A DNA stretch of 64,000 bases from Ruminococcaceae bacterium Marseille-P2935 (GTDB lineage Bacteria; Bacillota; Clostridia; Oscillospirales; Ruminococcaceae), in contig LT629952.1 in the NCBI GenBank assembly GCA_900104565.1, positions 248,001-312,000 on the forward strand, written 5' to 3'. Each line of letters opens with the position of its first letter. Positions within the stretch are counted from its first letter, which is position 1. A program made the translations under genes and the position numbers. Positions 7,463 through 16,434 of this stretch are shown here, piece after piece. The notes beneath the pieces are model-generated. The model saw nothing but the letters and a program-made list of their open reading frames with translations. It was not told where the DNA came from and did not search any database.

Positions 7463-8473
7463 GTGTCAGTTACAATAAAAGATGTAGCAAAACATGCAAA
7501 TGTTTCCATAGCAACCGTTTCACGAGTAATGAACAACGTTGAAAGTGTGAATATGGCTGTTCGAAGCCGGGTTTTGCATTCCATGGAAGAGTTAAACTTC
7601 CGTCCGAATCGTATGGCGCAAAGCTTAAAAAGAAATACGACAAACACAATAGGTGTCATTATTACGAATTTAAACAACCCGTTTTTTATGGAAATTACCA
7701 GCGAGATTGAAAAAGTAGTTGCTTCTGCGGGCTATTCCATCCTTATTACTGCAGTAGGGGATTCGGCCAAAAAGGAGTATGATTCTTTAACTATGATGGC
7801 AGAAAAAAGAGTGGATGGAATCATTATCGCTTCTTCCGGTAATAACGAAGACTATTTATCTGAACTACGCGATAATGGAATTCCTGTGGTTATTATTGAT
7901 CGGAAATCATTTTCTCATCGGTTTGATTCTGTTTATATTGATAAAATGAAAGCCATGATGCTAATTAACCAATATCTTTTTTTAAAAGGGCATCAGAGAA
8001 TTGCTTTGGTAACCGGAGCAAAAAATCTTTCTACAAACTTTGACCGTTATTTGGGGTATATCCGGTCTTATTATAATTCGGGTATACCTGTGGATGAAAA
8101 TTTGGTTTGCTATGGAAGCTTTTCGGAAGAGTATGGCAGGGAAGCGTTAAAAAATATTATGGAAATGGAAAACCGCCCTACTGCGATTGTTTCGGGCAGC
8201 GTGTTAATTACAGAAGGAATTCTGAAAGAGGCTGCAAAAGCAGGAATTAGAATTCCGGAGGATATTTCTTTAATATCTTTTGGTGATATTCAAATGTCTG
8301 AATTGATTCAGCCCAGGTTAACTTATATTGAATCAAAGCAGGGGGAAATTGGGTACCGGGCCGCCCAAATATTGTTAAATAAAATGAAGAATGAAGCGAC
8401 AAACATTATCGAAAGCGTGTTGGAAACGGAAATAGTGGAAGGTACTTCTGTTGCAGATATTACTACGAAATAA
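7463..8473 (+). CDS. LacI-family transcriptional regulator of the catabolic cluster
   Basis: The 336-residue protein begins with the LacI helix-turn-helix (VTIKDVAKHANVSIATVSRV) and hinge (FRPNRMAQSLK), followed by a periplasmic-binding-type effector domain starting TIGVIITNLNNPFF. It would bind a sugar-like ligand and control the genes that follow it. The GTG start is nine bases after AGGAGG. The ABC permease gene begins 12 bp downstream, so the regulator is part of the operon it probably controls. Nearest LacI relatives usually repress sugar or sugar-acid catabolism. Confidence 0.92.
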   Translation: MSVTIKDVAKHANVSIATVSRVMNNVESVNMAVRSRVLHSMEELNFRPNRMAQSLKRNTTNTIGVIITNLNNPFFMEITSEIEKVVASAGYSILITAVGDSAKKEYDSLTMMAEKRVDGIIIASSGNNEDYLSELRDNGIPVVIIDRKSFSHRFDSVYIDKMKAMMLINQYLFLKGHQRIALVTGAKNLSTNFDRYLGYIRSYYNSGIPVDENLVCYGSFSEEYGREALKNIMEMENRPTAIVSGSVLITEGILKEAAKAGIRIPEDISLISFGDIQMSELIQPRLTYIESKQGEIGYRAAQILLNKMKNEATNIIESVLETEIVEGTSVADITTK

Positions 8474-8485
8474 GGGGGATTATTT

Positions 8486-9307
8486 ATGGCAAGAAAAAAT
8501 CAGCAGAACCCTGAGATCAAAAAAGCTATGAGGAAAAATTCTACCAAAGATTTTTTAAGTATGGCCGGCATATTTTTGGCGTTTTTAATCCTTTGGGAAG
8601 CAGCGGTTCGTATTTTTGCCGTACCAAGATACATACTGCCGGCGCCAACAGTTGCGGTGAAAGCATTCTTTGAATATTGGACAGCAATGGTGCCGCATAT
8701 GCTGTCAACCTTGTATGTGATTGCAATTGGTTTTGGACTTACCGTTATCATCAGTATTCCTGCAGCTACGTTAGTGGCATACTCCAAAACGTTTGAGCGG
8801 TTGATCTATCCGTTTTTGGTCTTACTGCAGCTTATACCAAAAGTAGCCATTGCACCACTGTTTATTATCTGGTTTGGGTTTGGAACCATGCCAAAAGTCA
8901 TGTTGGTATTTCTGCTTTCCTTCTTTCCGCTGTTTATTGATGCTACCGCTGGTTTTAAATCACTGAATCCAAGACTAATTTATGTGGCAAAAACCATGAG
9001 CCATTCTGAATGGAAATTCTTTTGGAAGATCCGTTTTCCCAGTGCATTGCCTCAAATCTTTACCGGCCTAAAATCTTCCATTGCATTTGCGACGGTTGGC
9101 GCAATTGTTGCAGAGTTTGTAGGTTCTGATACTGGCCTGGGCTACCTGTTAATGCGTGCTAACGGTGATTTGAATACGCCGTTCCTTTTTGCACTGCTCA
9201 TTCTGCTTTGTGTGATTGGTATTATTTTATATAAAATGATTGAAGTATTTGAGACTATGGCAATTCCTTGGCATGCCAGCAAGCGTAAGGACTTTTTAGA
9301 GTTATAA
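8486..9307 (+). CDS. ABC transporter permease, NitT/TauT (SsuC/TauC) type
   Basis: The 273-residue inner-membrane protein has about six helices and the binding-protein-dependent permease signature around residues 150-210. FAVPRYILPAPTVAVKAF near the N-terminus is typical of the nitrate/sulfonate/taurine permease family. It would form the channel for the binding protein and ATPase encoded next. The family also moves pyrimidine precursors and aromatic acids, so the substrate cannot be told from it. AAGGGGG precedes the ATG. Confidence 0.92.
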   Translation: MARKNQQNPEIKKAMRKNSTKDFLSMAGIFLAFLILWEAAVRIFAVPRYILPAPTVAVKAFFEYWTAMVPHMLSTLYVIAIGFGLTVIISIPAATLVAYSKTFERLIYPFLVLLQLIPKVAIAPLFIIWFGFGTMPKVMLVFLLSFFPLFIDATAGFKSLNPRLIYVAKTMSHSEWKFFWKIRFPSALPQIFTGLKSSIAFATVGAIVAEFVGSDTGLGYLLMRANGDLNTPFLFALLILLCVIGIILYKMIEVFETMAIPWHASKRKDFLEL

Positions 9308-9388
9308 GGTCCGATAGCTGGAAAAATGTATTAGACGCACGGCACAGATGTGTTGATGCGAAAAGAAAATAAGTTTAGGAGGATTGTT

Positions 9389-10450
9389 ATGAAAAAGTTT
9401 TTAGCGCTATTTTTTGCTTTGGCTATGGTATTGAGCATTACCGGATGCACAGCGTCCCCAACGTCATCTGCGCCATCACCGGCCTCCACACCTGATCCAG
9501 CTTCCGCTGCCCCTTCCCAGGCTGAACCTGCAAAATTGGAAACCGTTACCTTCCGGTTAAACTACTATGTTTCGGGCCTGCACGCGCCTTTCTACCTGGC
9601 ACTGGAAAAAGGGTACTATAAAGACGTTGGTATCGACCTGAAAATCGGTGAAGGCAAAGGCTCTGGCACCACCGCAACATTAATCGGAAACCAGTCCGAC
9701 ATGCTTGGCTTTACTGATGCAGGTACCACTGCAACGGCGATTACCCAGGGAATGCCCATTAAAGTAGTGGCTCCTATTTATGCGATCAATGGTTTTGCCA
9801 TTATCTCTGGCAAAGATTCCGGTATTAATTCACCAAAAGATTTGGAAGGCAAAAAAGTTGGCATTACCGAAGGGGATGCTCCCAGCAAGCTGTTTACTGC
9901 AGTTGCTGCCGCAAACGACGTTGACACCTCAAAAATCAGCTTTATCAGCATGGATGCCAATGGAAAAACCGGTGCATTAATGACTGGCCAGGTAGACGCT
10001 ATATTGGGTGGTGCTGATGCACAGGCACTGCAGCTTGAAAAAGAAGGTTTTGCCACCAATGTAATTCGTTATGCCAATGCTGGCGTCAGCACAGTGGGAC
10101 TTTCGATTGTTGCAAATAACAACGATATTAAAAACAACCCCGAACTAATCACCCGCTTCTTGGAAGCTACCTTTAAGGGTTGGGAAGAAGCCAGCAAGGA
10201 CCCGAAGGCAGCAGTAGAAATTTTGAAGAAATATTACCCCACAATTGACATTGATCAGTCAGTAAAAGAGCTGAACGTGGCTCTTGGTTCCCTGTATACT
10301 GCTAATTCTACCGAAATGGGACGAATTTCGGATGAAGACTGGAAAGCATGCCTTGACCTGCTTGTAGAATATATGGGGCTGGACAAAACTTTCCCCTATG
10401 ACGCATTCTATACTAACGATCTTTTGCCAGAAAATCTTCCTAAAAAATAA
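9389..10450 (+). CDS. ABC transporter substrate-binding lipoprotein, NMT1/SsuA-like
   Basis: The protein has 353 residues, with a signal peptide ending in the lipobox LSITGC (lipidated Cys at residue 20), a Ser/Pro/Ala-rich linker (about 21-47), then an NMT1-like periplasmic-binding fold starting VTFRLNYYVSGLHAPFYLAL. This class binds sulfonates, nitrate, HMP-like pyrimidines, riboflavin or aromatic acids. AGGAGG at 9377-9382 sets the ATG at 9389 rather than an upstream in-frame start at 9350. It sits between the permease and a hairpin, after which the ATPase gene follows. The ligand is unknown. Confidence 0.92.
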   Translation: MKKFLALFFALAMVLSITGCTASPTSSAPSPASTPDPASAAPSQAEPAKLETVTFRLNYYVSGLHAPFYLALEKGYYKDVGIDLKIGEGKGSGTTATLIGNQSDMLGFTDAGTTATAITQGMPIKVVAPIYAINGFAIISGKDSGINSPKDLEGKKVGITEGDAPSKLFTAVAAANDVDTSKISFISMDANGKTGALMTGQVDAILGGADAQALQLEKEGFATNVIRYANAGVSTVGLSIVANNNDIKNNPELITRFLEATFKGWEEASKDPKAAVEILKKYYPTIDIDQSVKELNVALGSLYTANSTEMGRISDEDWKACLDLLVEYMGLDKTFPYDAFYTNDLLPENLPKK

Positions 10451-10488
10451 GGGCTAATTCGGCACAAATTTCCTCTGTTAGTATGTTG

Positions 10489-10521
10489 AAACCGGGCCGG
10501 TCTATACGGCCGCCCCGGTTT
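10489..10521 (+). terminator. GC-rich hairpin between binding-protein and ATPase genes
   Basis: AAACCGGG and CGG pair with CCG and CCCGGTTT around a small loop, with GC bulges. There is no following T-run, so it is more likely a partial terminator or mRNA-stabilising hairpin that raises the binding protein over the ATPase. Confidence 0.5.
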
Positions 10522-10685
10522 CACTATTTCAAACAGATTGATTTATTGATTACTGTATTGAGTTGAAAAACCAGCTTTAATAATAAAAAACTGATTTAAT
10601 TTTAAAACAACATTGGAAATAAGTTGTTGGTAAATGGAAAAACCAGCAGTTTAGATAAACAAATTTGAAAGATAGGAGGGCTACT

Positions 10686-11453
10686 ATGCTGCGTTTTGAT
10701 AATGTAGGCATGGAATACCGCACCTTTTCAGGATCAACCAAGGCGCTGGAGAATATCAATTTGGATGTGAAAAGTGGGGAATTTGTATCAATTTTGGGGC
10801 CCAGCGGCTGCGGGAAAAGCACACTGCTCTTTATTGGAACAGGGCTGACAAAAGCAAGTTTCGGTCAGGTTTTGTTTCATGATCAACCACTGACCGACAC
10901 CGTAAATAATGTTGGTTTTGTGTTTCAGGACCATCTGTTATTAGAATGGCGCAATGCGATTAACAATGTAATGATGCAGTGTGAGTTCCGGGATTTGGAC
11001 AAAACAAAGTACCTGGAAAAGGCAAAAAAATTGATGGCAACGGTGGGCCTGACTGGTTTTGAGGATAAATACCCGCACGAGCTTTCAGGTGGTATGCAGC
11101 AAAGGGTTTCTATCTGCCGTGCGCTGGTGCATGGCCCAGAGCTTTTGATGATGGATGAACCGTTTGGCGCACTGGATGCACTGACCAGAGAGCAGATCCG
11201 TATGGATTTGGAACGAATTTGGATGGAAGAAAAAAATACAGTTTTGTTTGTAACCCACGATATAAATGAAGCGATTCTGCTTTCCGACCGCGTTGTTGTC
11301 ATGACCCCAAGGCCAGGTACAATCCGCGAGATTATTGATATTGACCTTCCTCGCCCACGTAAGCTTTCTACCACTGAAACTCCGGAGTTTTATCATTACC
11401 ACAAACACATTACCCAGCTCTTTACAGAAATGGGCCTGCTGCGGGATGAATAA
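10686..11453 (+). CDS. ABC transporter ATPase, NitT/TauT (SsuB/TauB) type
   Basis: This 255-residue ATPase has Walker A GPSGCGKST (about residue 38), signature LSGGMQQRVSICRAL, Walker B LLMMDEPFGALD and the H-loop in VTHDINEAI. Together with the permease and lipoprotein upstream it completes an import system. The start at 10686 is chosen because GATAGGAGGG lies directly before it; an in-frame TTG at 10665 lies upstream of that site. A 235-bp gap with a hairpin separates it from the binding protein gene. Confidence 0.93.
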   Translation: MLRFDNVGMEYRTFSGSTKALENINLDVKSGEFVSILGPSGCGKSTLLFIGTGLTKASFGQVLFHDQPLTDTVNNVGFVFQDHLLLEWRNAINNVMMQCEFRDLDKTKYLEKAKKLMATVGLTGFEDKYPHELSGGMQQRVSICRALVHGPELLMMDEPFGALDALTREQIRMDLERIWMEEKNTVLFVTHDINEAILLSDRVVVMTPRPGTIREIIDIDLPRPRKLSTTETPEFYHYHKHITQLFTEMGLLRDE

Positions 11454-11485
11454 CTGATTTGCCGTTAGGCAGAAGGGGGCGGATT

Positions 11486-12646
11486 ATGAGCCAGAACATG
11501 AATGTTACATATGCCGGATTGCGGCTAAAAAACCCGGTAATCGCTGCATCAGCCGGTACTACCAAAGATGCCGACCATGCAAAGCGCTGTGAAGAAGCGG
11601 GTTTTTCTGCGGTTGTACTAAAATCTATACAAGAGGAAACCATTAACCGGTATAACCCTTTTCCAAGGTTTGCGGTTGTAAAAAATGGAATTCCCGGGTT
11701 CAATTCCAATTCTTTTTACTCTTACGAACAGGCTTTTGAAGGTGGGATTGACGAATATGCAGAAATGGTTGCACAGGCTGTTCGTGCAGTGGATATTCCA
11801 GTTATAGCCAGCCTTAATTGTGTAAATCCCCAGTCCTGGGGGGAGTATGCAAAAGTAGTACAGCAGGCAGGGGCAAAGGCAGTTGAGATTGTTCCTTCCT
11901 GCCCGGTCGGCTTGTTTTTAAGAGAGAATGTAGATTTTTCTAAAATTATAGGGAAAGCAACTGCAGACACAAAAGCGGCGGTTGATATTCCCGTGGTAGT
12001 AAAAATGTCAATGCAGCTGACCAGCCCGCTTCTTACGGCGATAGAAGTGGAACAAAGCGGGGCAGATGGATTTACCATGTTTAACCGGTTAACCGGGCTG
12101 GATATTGACGTGGAAACGCAGGCCCCAATTCTTCATGGTGGGGTTGCCGGTCACGGCGGGCCATGGAGTATGCAGATGAACATGCGTTGGATTTCGGAAA
12201 TTTTCCAGCATATTCAGGTGCCTATCAGCGCGACGGGCGGCGCCACCAACTGGACAGATGTGATTAAATATATGCTGGCTGGAGCCCCCACAACACAGAT
12301 TTGTGCAGCAGTATATCTGCGTGGATATAAAGTTGCAAAAGAAATTTTAAATGGTATTGGTGCCTATATGGAGCGCCATGAGATTCAGGCTTTGGAAGAA
12401 ATTGTTGGGGTGGCCGCAAACAGAATCATTCCGTTGGGAGAAGCTGAGCGGTCCAAACGCTATTTTGCTAAAGTAGACGAAGAAAATTGCAGCGCCTGCG
12501 GTGCTTGCCAGGGAATCTGCATTTATGATGCAATTGGATTAGCGGCAGACGGCAAAAGAGCGAGAATTAACCTGGAAAAGTGTGATGGGTGTGGCCTGTG
12601 TCTGCATATTTGTCCTAAAAAATGTATTTCTATGCAGGCAAAGTAA
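11486..12646 (+). CDS. dihydropyrimidine dehydrogenase PreA-like / dihydroorotate dehydrogenase-like Fe-S flavoprotein
   Basis: The 386-residue protein has an FMN-binding dihydroorotate-dehydrogenase-type TIM barrel (about residues 5-310; GLRLKNPVIAASAGTT, then SATGGATNWTDVIKYMLAGA for FMN phosphate) and a C-terminal ferredoxin-like part with two [4Fe-4S] motifs, CSACGACQGIC and CDGCGLCLHICPKKC. This is the architecture of PreA, the pyrimidine-reducing subunit of bacterial dihydropyrimidine dehydrogenase, but no PreT partner is present. Its place between an ABC importer and sugar-type enzymes suggests it reduces or oxidises part of the imported compound. The start at 11486 follows AGAAGGGGG. 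Confidence 0.8.
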   Translation: MSQNMNVTYAGLRLKNPVIAASAGTTKDADHAKRCEEAGFSAVVLKSIQEETINRYNPFPRFAVVKNGIPGFNSNSFYSYEQAFEGGIDEYAEMVAQAVRAVDIPVIASLNCVNPQSWGEYAKVVQQAGAKAVEIVPSCPVGLFLRENVDFSKIIGKATADTKAAVDIPVVVKMSMQLTSPLLTAIEVEQSGADGFTMFNRLTGLDIDVETQAPILHGGVAGHGGPWSMQMNMRWISEIFQHIQVPISATGGATNWTDVIKYMLAGAPTTQICAAVYLRGYKVAKEILNGIGAYMERHEIQALEEIVGVAANRIIPLGEAERSKRYFAKVDEENCSACGACQGICIYDAIGLAADGKRARINLEKCDGCGLCLHICPKKCISMQAK

Positions 12647-12677
12647 GGTTCTGAATATGAAGACAGGAGTGTTGGCA

Positions 12678-13565
12678 ATGAAAAAAGTTATGATTGGCAC
12701 TGTTTGTGCTACAATTACGCCATTTACCAAAGACGGAGCAGTAGACTATGCATCCTTGAAATCCTTTTGCCGGTATTTGGGCAATACAGAAATAGACTGT
12801 TTATATCCTTTAGGAACAAACGGCGAAGGCATAACCCTCTCTCAAGATGAAAAAAAGAATATTATTGATGTATATATGCAGGAACTGGGCGGCAAAAAGC
12901 CGGTATCTATTCAGTGCGGCGGCGCAACTCTAAAAGATACGCTGGAAATTGTAGCTTATGCAAAGGCTTCAGGGGCAGATGCTGCCGGTATTATTACTCC
13001 GTACTTCTTTAATCAAAGCGAAAGGGCACTTTATGATTATTATTCTGCTATTGCAAAAGCTGCCGAAGGTTTTCCGCTTTATATTTATAATATTCCGCCA
13101 AACTCTAACGATGATATTGCCCCCGAAACAGTCGCAAAACTGGCGGCTGAGTTTGATAATATTGTTGGAATAAAATATAGTTTCCCTAACTTAATGCGTA
13201 TTCAGGATTATATTAGAGCTAAAGAAGGCTTTGATGTATTAATTGGCTGTGACAGGCTGTTCCTTCCCACCTTGTCTTTGGGCGGTGCCGGAACTGTTTC
13301 GGGACCTGCGGTTATTTATGACAAACTGTTCAGCAAAATTTATCATTTGGCCCAACAGGGGGACTATGCCGGAGCGCTGGAGGTTCAGCGTAAAATTGAG
13401 CAGCAGGACCGTGAACTTGCCTGTTACCCGGGTATTCCTCTGCTGAAAATTTTCTTAAAGAAAAACGGAATTATTGCAGAGGATACCTGCCGGGCGCCTT
13501 TCCAGTCCATTTCTTTGGCAGAACAAGATAAGATGATGCAGATTATCAGCCGATATATTGACTAA
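12678..13565 (+). CDS. DapA/NanA-family lyase or aldolase
   Basis: The 295-residue protein belongs to the dihydrodipicolinate synthase/N-acetylneuraminate lyase family: PLGTNGEGITLS near residue 45, the Tyr in YIYNIPPNS and the Schiff-base Lys in GIKYSFPN. Members condense or split pyruvate-type keto acids; a catabolic keto-acid aldolase fits the context better than lysine synthesis, which would sit with other dap genes. The start at 12678 (MKKVMIG) has an AGGAG site; in-frame ATGs further upstream lie inside the preceding gene. Confidence 0.85.
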   Translation: MKKVMIGTVCATITPFTKDGAVDYASLKSFCRYLGNTEIDCLYPLGTNGEGITLSQDEKKNIIDVYMQELGGKKPVSIQCGGATLKDTLEIVAYAKASGADAAGIITPYFFNQSERALYDYYSAIAKAAEGFPLYIYNIPPNSNDDIAPETVAKLAAEFDNIVGIKYSFPNLMRIQDYIRAKEGFDVLIGCDRLFLPTLSLGGAGTVSGPAVIYDKLFSKIYHLAQQGDYAGALEVQRKIEQQDRELACYPGIPLLKIFLKKNGIIAEDTCRAPFQSISLAEQDKMMQIISRYID

Positions 13566-13582
13566 GAGAGGGGAGTATTGAA

Positions 13583-14527
13583 GTGGAAAAAATTCGAGTT
13601 GGTGTAATTGGTTTAGGCTCCATTGCGCATATCGCCGAGCTGCCGGCACTGTCTGAGATCCCCGAGGCACAAATCGTTGCAGCATTTGACCGTTCCCCCG
13701 AGGCGCTGGAAAAAGCTGCCGCTAAATATAATATTGAAACACTACATACCGATTTTAACGAATTTATGAAAATAGAAATGGACTGCGCTTTTGTTATGAC
13801 TCCCAAAACGCTGCATACTCCATTTGTGACCGCTTTGTTGGAAAAAGGAATTGATGTATTTTGCGAGAAGCCGATTGCCCAATCGTTAAAAGAGGGGAAA
13901 ATGATGGTCGAGCTGGCAAAAAAACACAACCGTATTTTTATGATTGGTTTTAACCGCAGGTATGCGCCGGTTTATCAGAAAGCCAAGGAAGCATTTGCAG
14001 GCAGAACTCCAGACGTATTTTTAGCACAGAAGAGCCGCAACGGCAGCGAGTATCATGCAACACTGGAAAATGCAATTCATATGGTTGATTTAATGCGGTG
14101 GTTTTGCGGCGAGCCTGTTACTGTTGAAGCACACAGCCAATATACCGATATTGATAAGGAAACCACCTGTACTGCGCAAATTACGTTTGATACAGGTGCC
14201 ATCGGTATTTTGGTTGCCAACCGAGGCGCCGGTCAATGGATAGAAAAAGCCGAAATTTATGGCGGAGGCCAAACTGCAATTGTCAATGCGCCGGATTATG
14301 TGACGGTGGTAAAGCCGGATTACGAAGAAACTGTCAGCATGACGCCGCTGGCCCTTGGTTGGGCTAGGGTGCAGGATAAAATGGGATTCTGTCAGGAAGT
14401 GCAGCATTTTATTGAATGCGTAAAAACCAGAACCCAGCCCATTACCAATGCAGAGGACGCTTTTAAAACTCACGAATTGATGAACCGTATTTTACTGGCA
14501 GCCGGGCTTCCGGGCATGGATGAATAA
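13583..14527 (+). CDS. Gfo/Idh/MocA-family NAD(P)-dependent oxidoreductase
   Basis: The 314-residue protein has an N-terminal Rossmann fold (VGVIGLGSIAHIAELPAL), the family motif CEKPIAQS (about residue 95) with the catalytic Lys, and a C-terminal alpha/beta dimer domain containing NAIHMVDLMRWF. Members oxidise a sugar or inositol hydroxyl to a ketone. Followed by two TIM-barrel isomerase-type genes, it suggests an oxidation-then-isomerisation or oxidation-then-elimination route. GTG start after GAGAGGGGAG. Confidence 0.88.
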   Translation: MEKIRVGVIGLGSIAHIAELPALSEIPEAQIVAAFDRSPEALEKAAAKYNIETLHTDFNEFMKIEMDCAFVMTPKTLHTPFVTALLEKGIDVFCEKPIAQSLKEGKMMVELAKKHNRIFMIGFNRRYAPVYQKAKEAFAGRTPDVFLAQKSRNGSEYHATLENAIHMVDLMRWFCGEPVTVEAHSQYTDIDKETTCTAQITFDTGAIGILVANRGAGQWIEKAEIYGGGQTAIVNAPDYVTVVKPDYEETVSMTPLALGWARVQDKMGFCQEVQHFIECVKTRTQPITNAEDAFKTHELMNRILLAAGLPGMDE

Positions 14528-14597
14528 AATGATTGCTTGCAATATGGTAGAATTTGGCCTGTTAACACTGCTTGGCAGGTCGAACTTATCCTGACAG

Positions 14598-14627
14598 AAT
14601 ACCGTATTACGTACTGTATGGTATTTT
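14598..14627 (+). other. weak hairpin between the oxidoreductase and first isomerase genes
   Basis: AATACCGTA and TATGGTATT pair over nine positions (one G-T) and are followed by TTTTA. It may be a leaky terminator or processing site in the 151-bp gap. Confidence 0.3.
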
Positions 14628-14678
14628 ACCCCACAGCGCGTAATGACATCTGCATTTTAAAGGAGAAGAGGGAAATTC

Positions 14679-15575
14679 ATGAAGATTGCCGGACATACCA
14701 TGGGAACGCCTGAATATAGTTTAGAAGAGGCGGCGCGCCTTTTTAAAAAGATTGGCATTGACGCAATTGAAATTGTATTTCAGGAAGGATATGGGTGCGG
14801 ATTGTCCATGTCCACTACAGATAAAGAGGTATTACAGTATAAAAAACTATTCGATGAAATAGGGATTCAAACTGTCTGTATAACCCCTTACCCCAGTGAC
14901 TATAACTCTTTAAACGAACAAGAGCGTACAGCTGCCAACCGTGAGGTTTACCGCTGTATAGAGCTGTGCAATATTCTTGGCGCAAAATACATACGCATTT
15001 ATGGCGGCAAACAGCTGACGGGGGACTTTACCGATTATGATGCTAAGCTTAATATGCTGTGCAAATCCATGCGGGAGCTTGGGGACCAAGCCGGAAAATA
15101 TGGGATAACCCTGGTGCTGGAAAACCATTTTAACACCATGACCTTTGATGCCGCATCCACCTGCAAAGTGATTCAGGCCATTGACCATCCCTCGGTAAAG
15201 GCGTTGTATGACCAGACCAATATTACATTTTTATATGGTGAGCCCGCCGAAATTGCATTGCCCATGCAAAAGGGTATTATTGCTTATGTTCATGCAAAGG
15301 ATATGGTGTTTACCAGCCCGGGAGCGAAGTTTGAGGCAGCAGATGTTACCCACGTTTCCAAAGAAGAGCGCCATGTACGATCTAAAATCCCTGGGGAGGG
15401 AATTATTCCATGGGATTATATTGTGCGTACTTTAACAGAATATGGGTATGATGGGTATCTTTCGCTGGAATATGAACGCAGATGGCATCCGGATGATCTT
15501 CCTGACGCCGCAATTGGTATGAAGCAGGGGAGTGAGTATTTGAAAAAACTGATTCAAAAATACCAAAAAAATTAA
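14679..15575 (+). CDS. sugar phosphate isomerase/epimerase family TIM-barrel protein (first copy)
   Basis: The 298-residue protein belongs to the xylose isomerase-like TIM-barrel (AP endonuclease 2) superfamily. Recognisable parts are LEEAARLFKKIGIDAIEIVF near the N-terminus, the Glu of LVLENHFNTM, ALYDQTN, and the C-terminal YDGYLSLEYERRWHP. Members isomerise or epimerise sugars or inosose, and some cleave C-glycosides when paired with a Gfo/Idh/MocA oxidoreductase. ATG preceded by AAAGGAGAAGAGGG. It differs clearly from the next gene, so the two probably act on different intermediates. Confidence 0.82.
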   Translation: MKIAGHTMGTPEYSLEEAARLFKKIGIDAIEIVFQEGYGCGLSMSTTDKEVLQYKKLFDEIGIQTVCITPYPSDYNSLNEQERTAANREVYRCIELCNILGAKYIRIYGGKQLTGDFTDYDAKLNMLCKSMRELGDQAGKYGITLVLENHFNTMTFDAASTCKVIQAIDHPSVKALYDQTNITFLYGEPAEIALPMQKGIIAYVHAKDMVFTSPGAKFEAADVTHVSKEERHVRSKIPGEGIIPWDYIVRTLTEYGYDGYLSLEYERRWHPDDLPDAAIGMKQGSEYLKKLIQKYQKN

Positions 15576-15588
15576 AGGGGGAATCAGT

Positions 15589-16434
15589 TTGAACCCTATT
15601 GGAATTAATCTTTGGAACTGGCAAGAAAAATTTACCAATTCCAGTGTGGCACTTTTTCCCCGAATTAAGCAGATTGGGTATGATATTGCGGAATTTGGGC
15701 TGGACGAACTTGATTTTAACCCCAGGCAGGTTCGCCAGGAGGCTGACGCTTGCGGGCTTGCAATTTCCCTATGTGCGGTACTAAGGGGGGGGCGGAACAT
15801 CTCCAGCGAAGAATTTTCGGTTAGGGAGCAGACAAAAGAGTATCTCAAGCGCTGCTGTGAATTTGCGTCAATATTGGGTGCAAAAACAATTGGAGGTGCT
15901 GTTTATTCCGGGGGAGGAAGAGCACGAGCACTCCCTTTGGATGAAAGAAAGAGGGAGTGGAATTTAGCAGTAAAAGGTCTACGTGAAATTGCCTCAACGG
16001 CAAAAGATTTTGGCGTTACAATTTGCATTGAGCCGTTAAACCGATACAAAACAGACATGGTAAATCAGGCTTTTCAGGCGCGTCAAATGGCGGAAGATAT
16101 TGGCGAAAACTGTTATCAAGTGCTTTTTGACACCTATCAGGCTGGAATCGAAGAGAAAAGCATACCGAATGCAATTCGTCAGGTGGGGAAAGAGTTCATG
16201 GGGCATTTTCATGCCAGTGAAAATGATCGCGGTTGCCCGGGGACTGGCCAAACAGATTGGAATGGAGCCTTTTCTGCTTTGCGAGGAATTGATTATCAGG
16301 GAGCAGTCGTGGTGGAAAGTTTTTGCGTTTCCTCCCGCGATAATGTATGGCGCCCAACCGAAGAAACACAGGATATTTTAGCTCAGAAGGCTTACCGGTT
16401 TTTATTGTCCCACTTAAGGGGGGAAGAGTCATGA
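15589..16434 (+). CDS. sugar phosphate isomerase/epimerase family TIM-barrel protein (second copy)
   Basis: This 281-residue protein looks like the D-tagatose/D-psicose 3-epimerase-type branch of the xylose isomerase-like family: IEPLNRYKTDMVN with the metal-binding Glu, VLFDTYQAG, GHFHASENDRGCPGTGQ and the terminal VVVESF Glu. Such enzymes epimerise free ketoses or keto intermediates using a divalent metal. The TTG start is supported by AAAGGGGG at the right distance; no better ATG is available. It overlaps the following gene by four bases. Confidence 0.82.
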   Translation: MNPIGINLWNWQEKFTNSSVALFPRIKQIGYDIAEFGLDELDFNPRQVRQEADACGLAISLCAVLRGGRNISSEEFSVREQTKEYLKRCCEFASILGAKTIGGAVYSGGGRARALPLDERKREWNLAVKGLREIASTAKDFGVTICIEPLNRYKTDMVNQAFQARQMAEDIGENCYQVLFDTYQAGIEEKSIPNAIRQVGKEFMGHFHASENDRGCPGTGQTDWNGAFSALRGIDYQGAVVVESFCVSSRDNVWRPTEETQDILAQKAYRFLLSHLRGEES

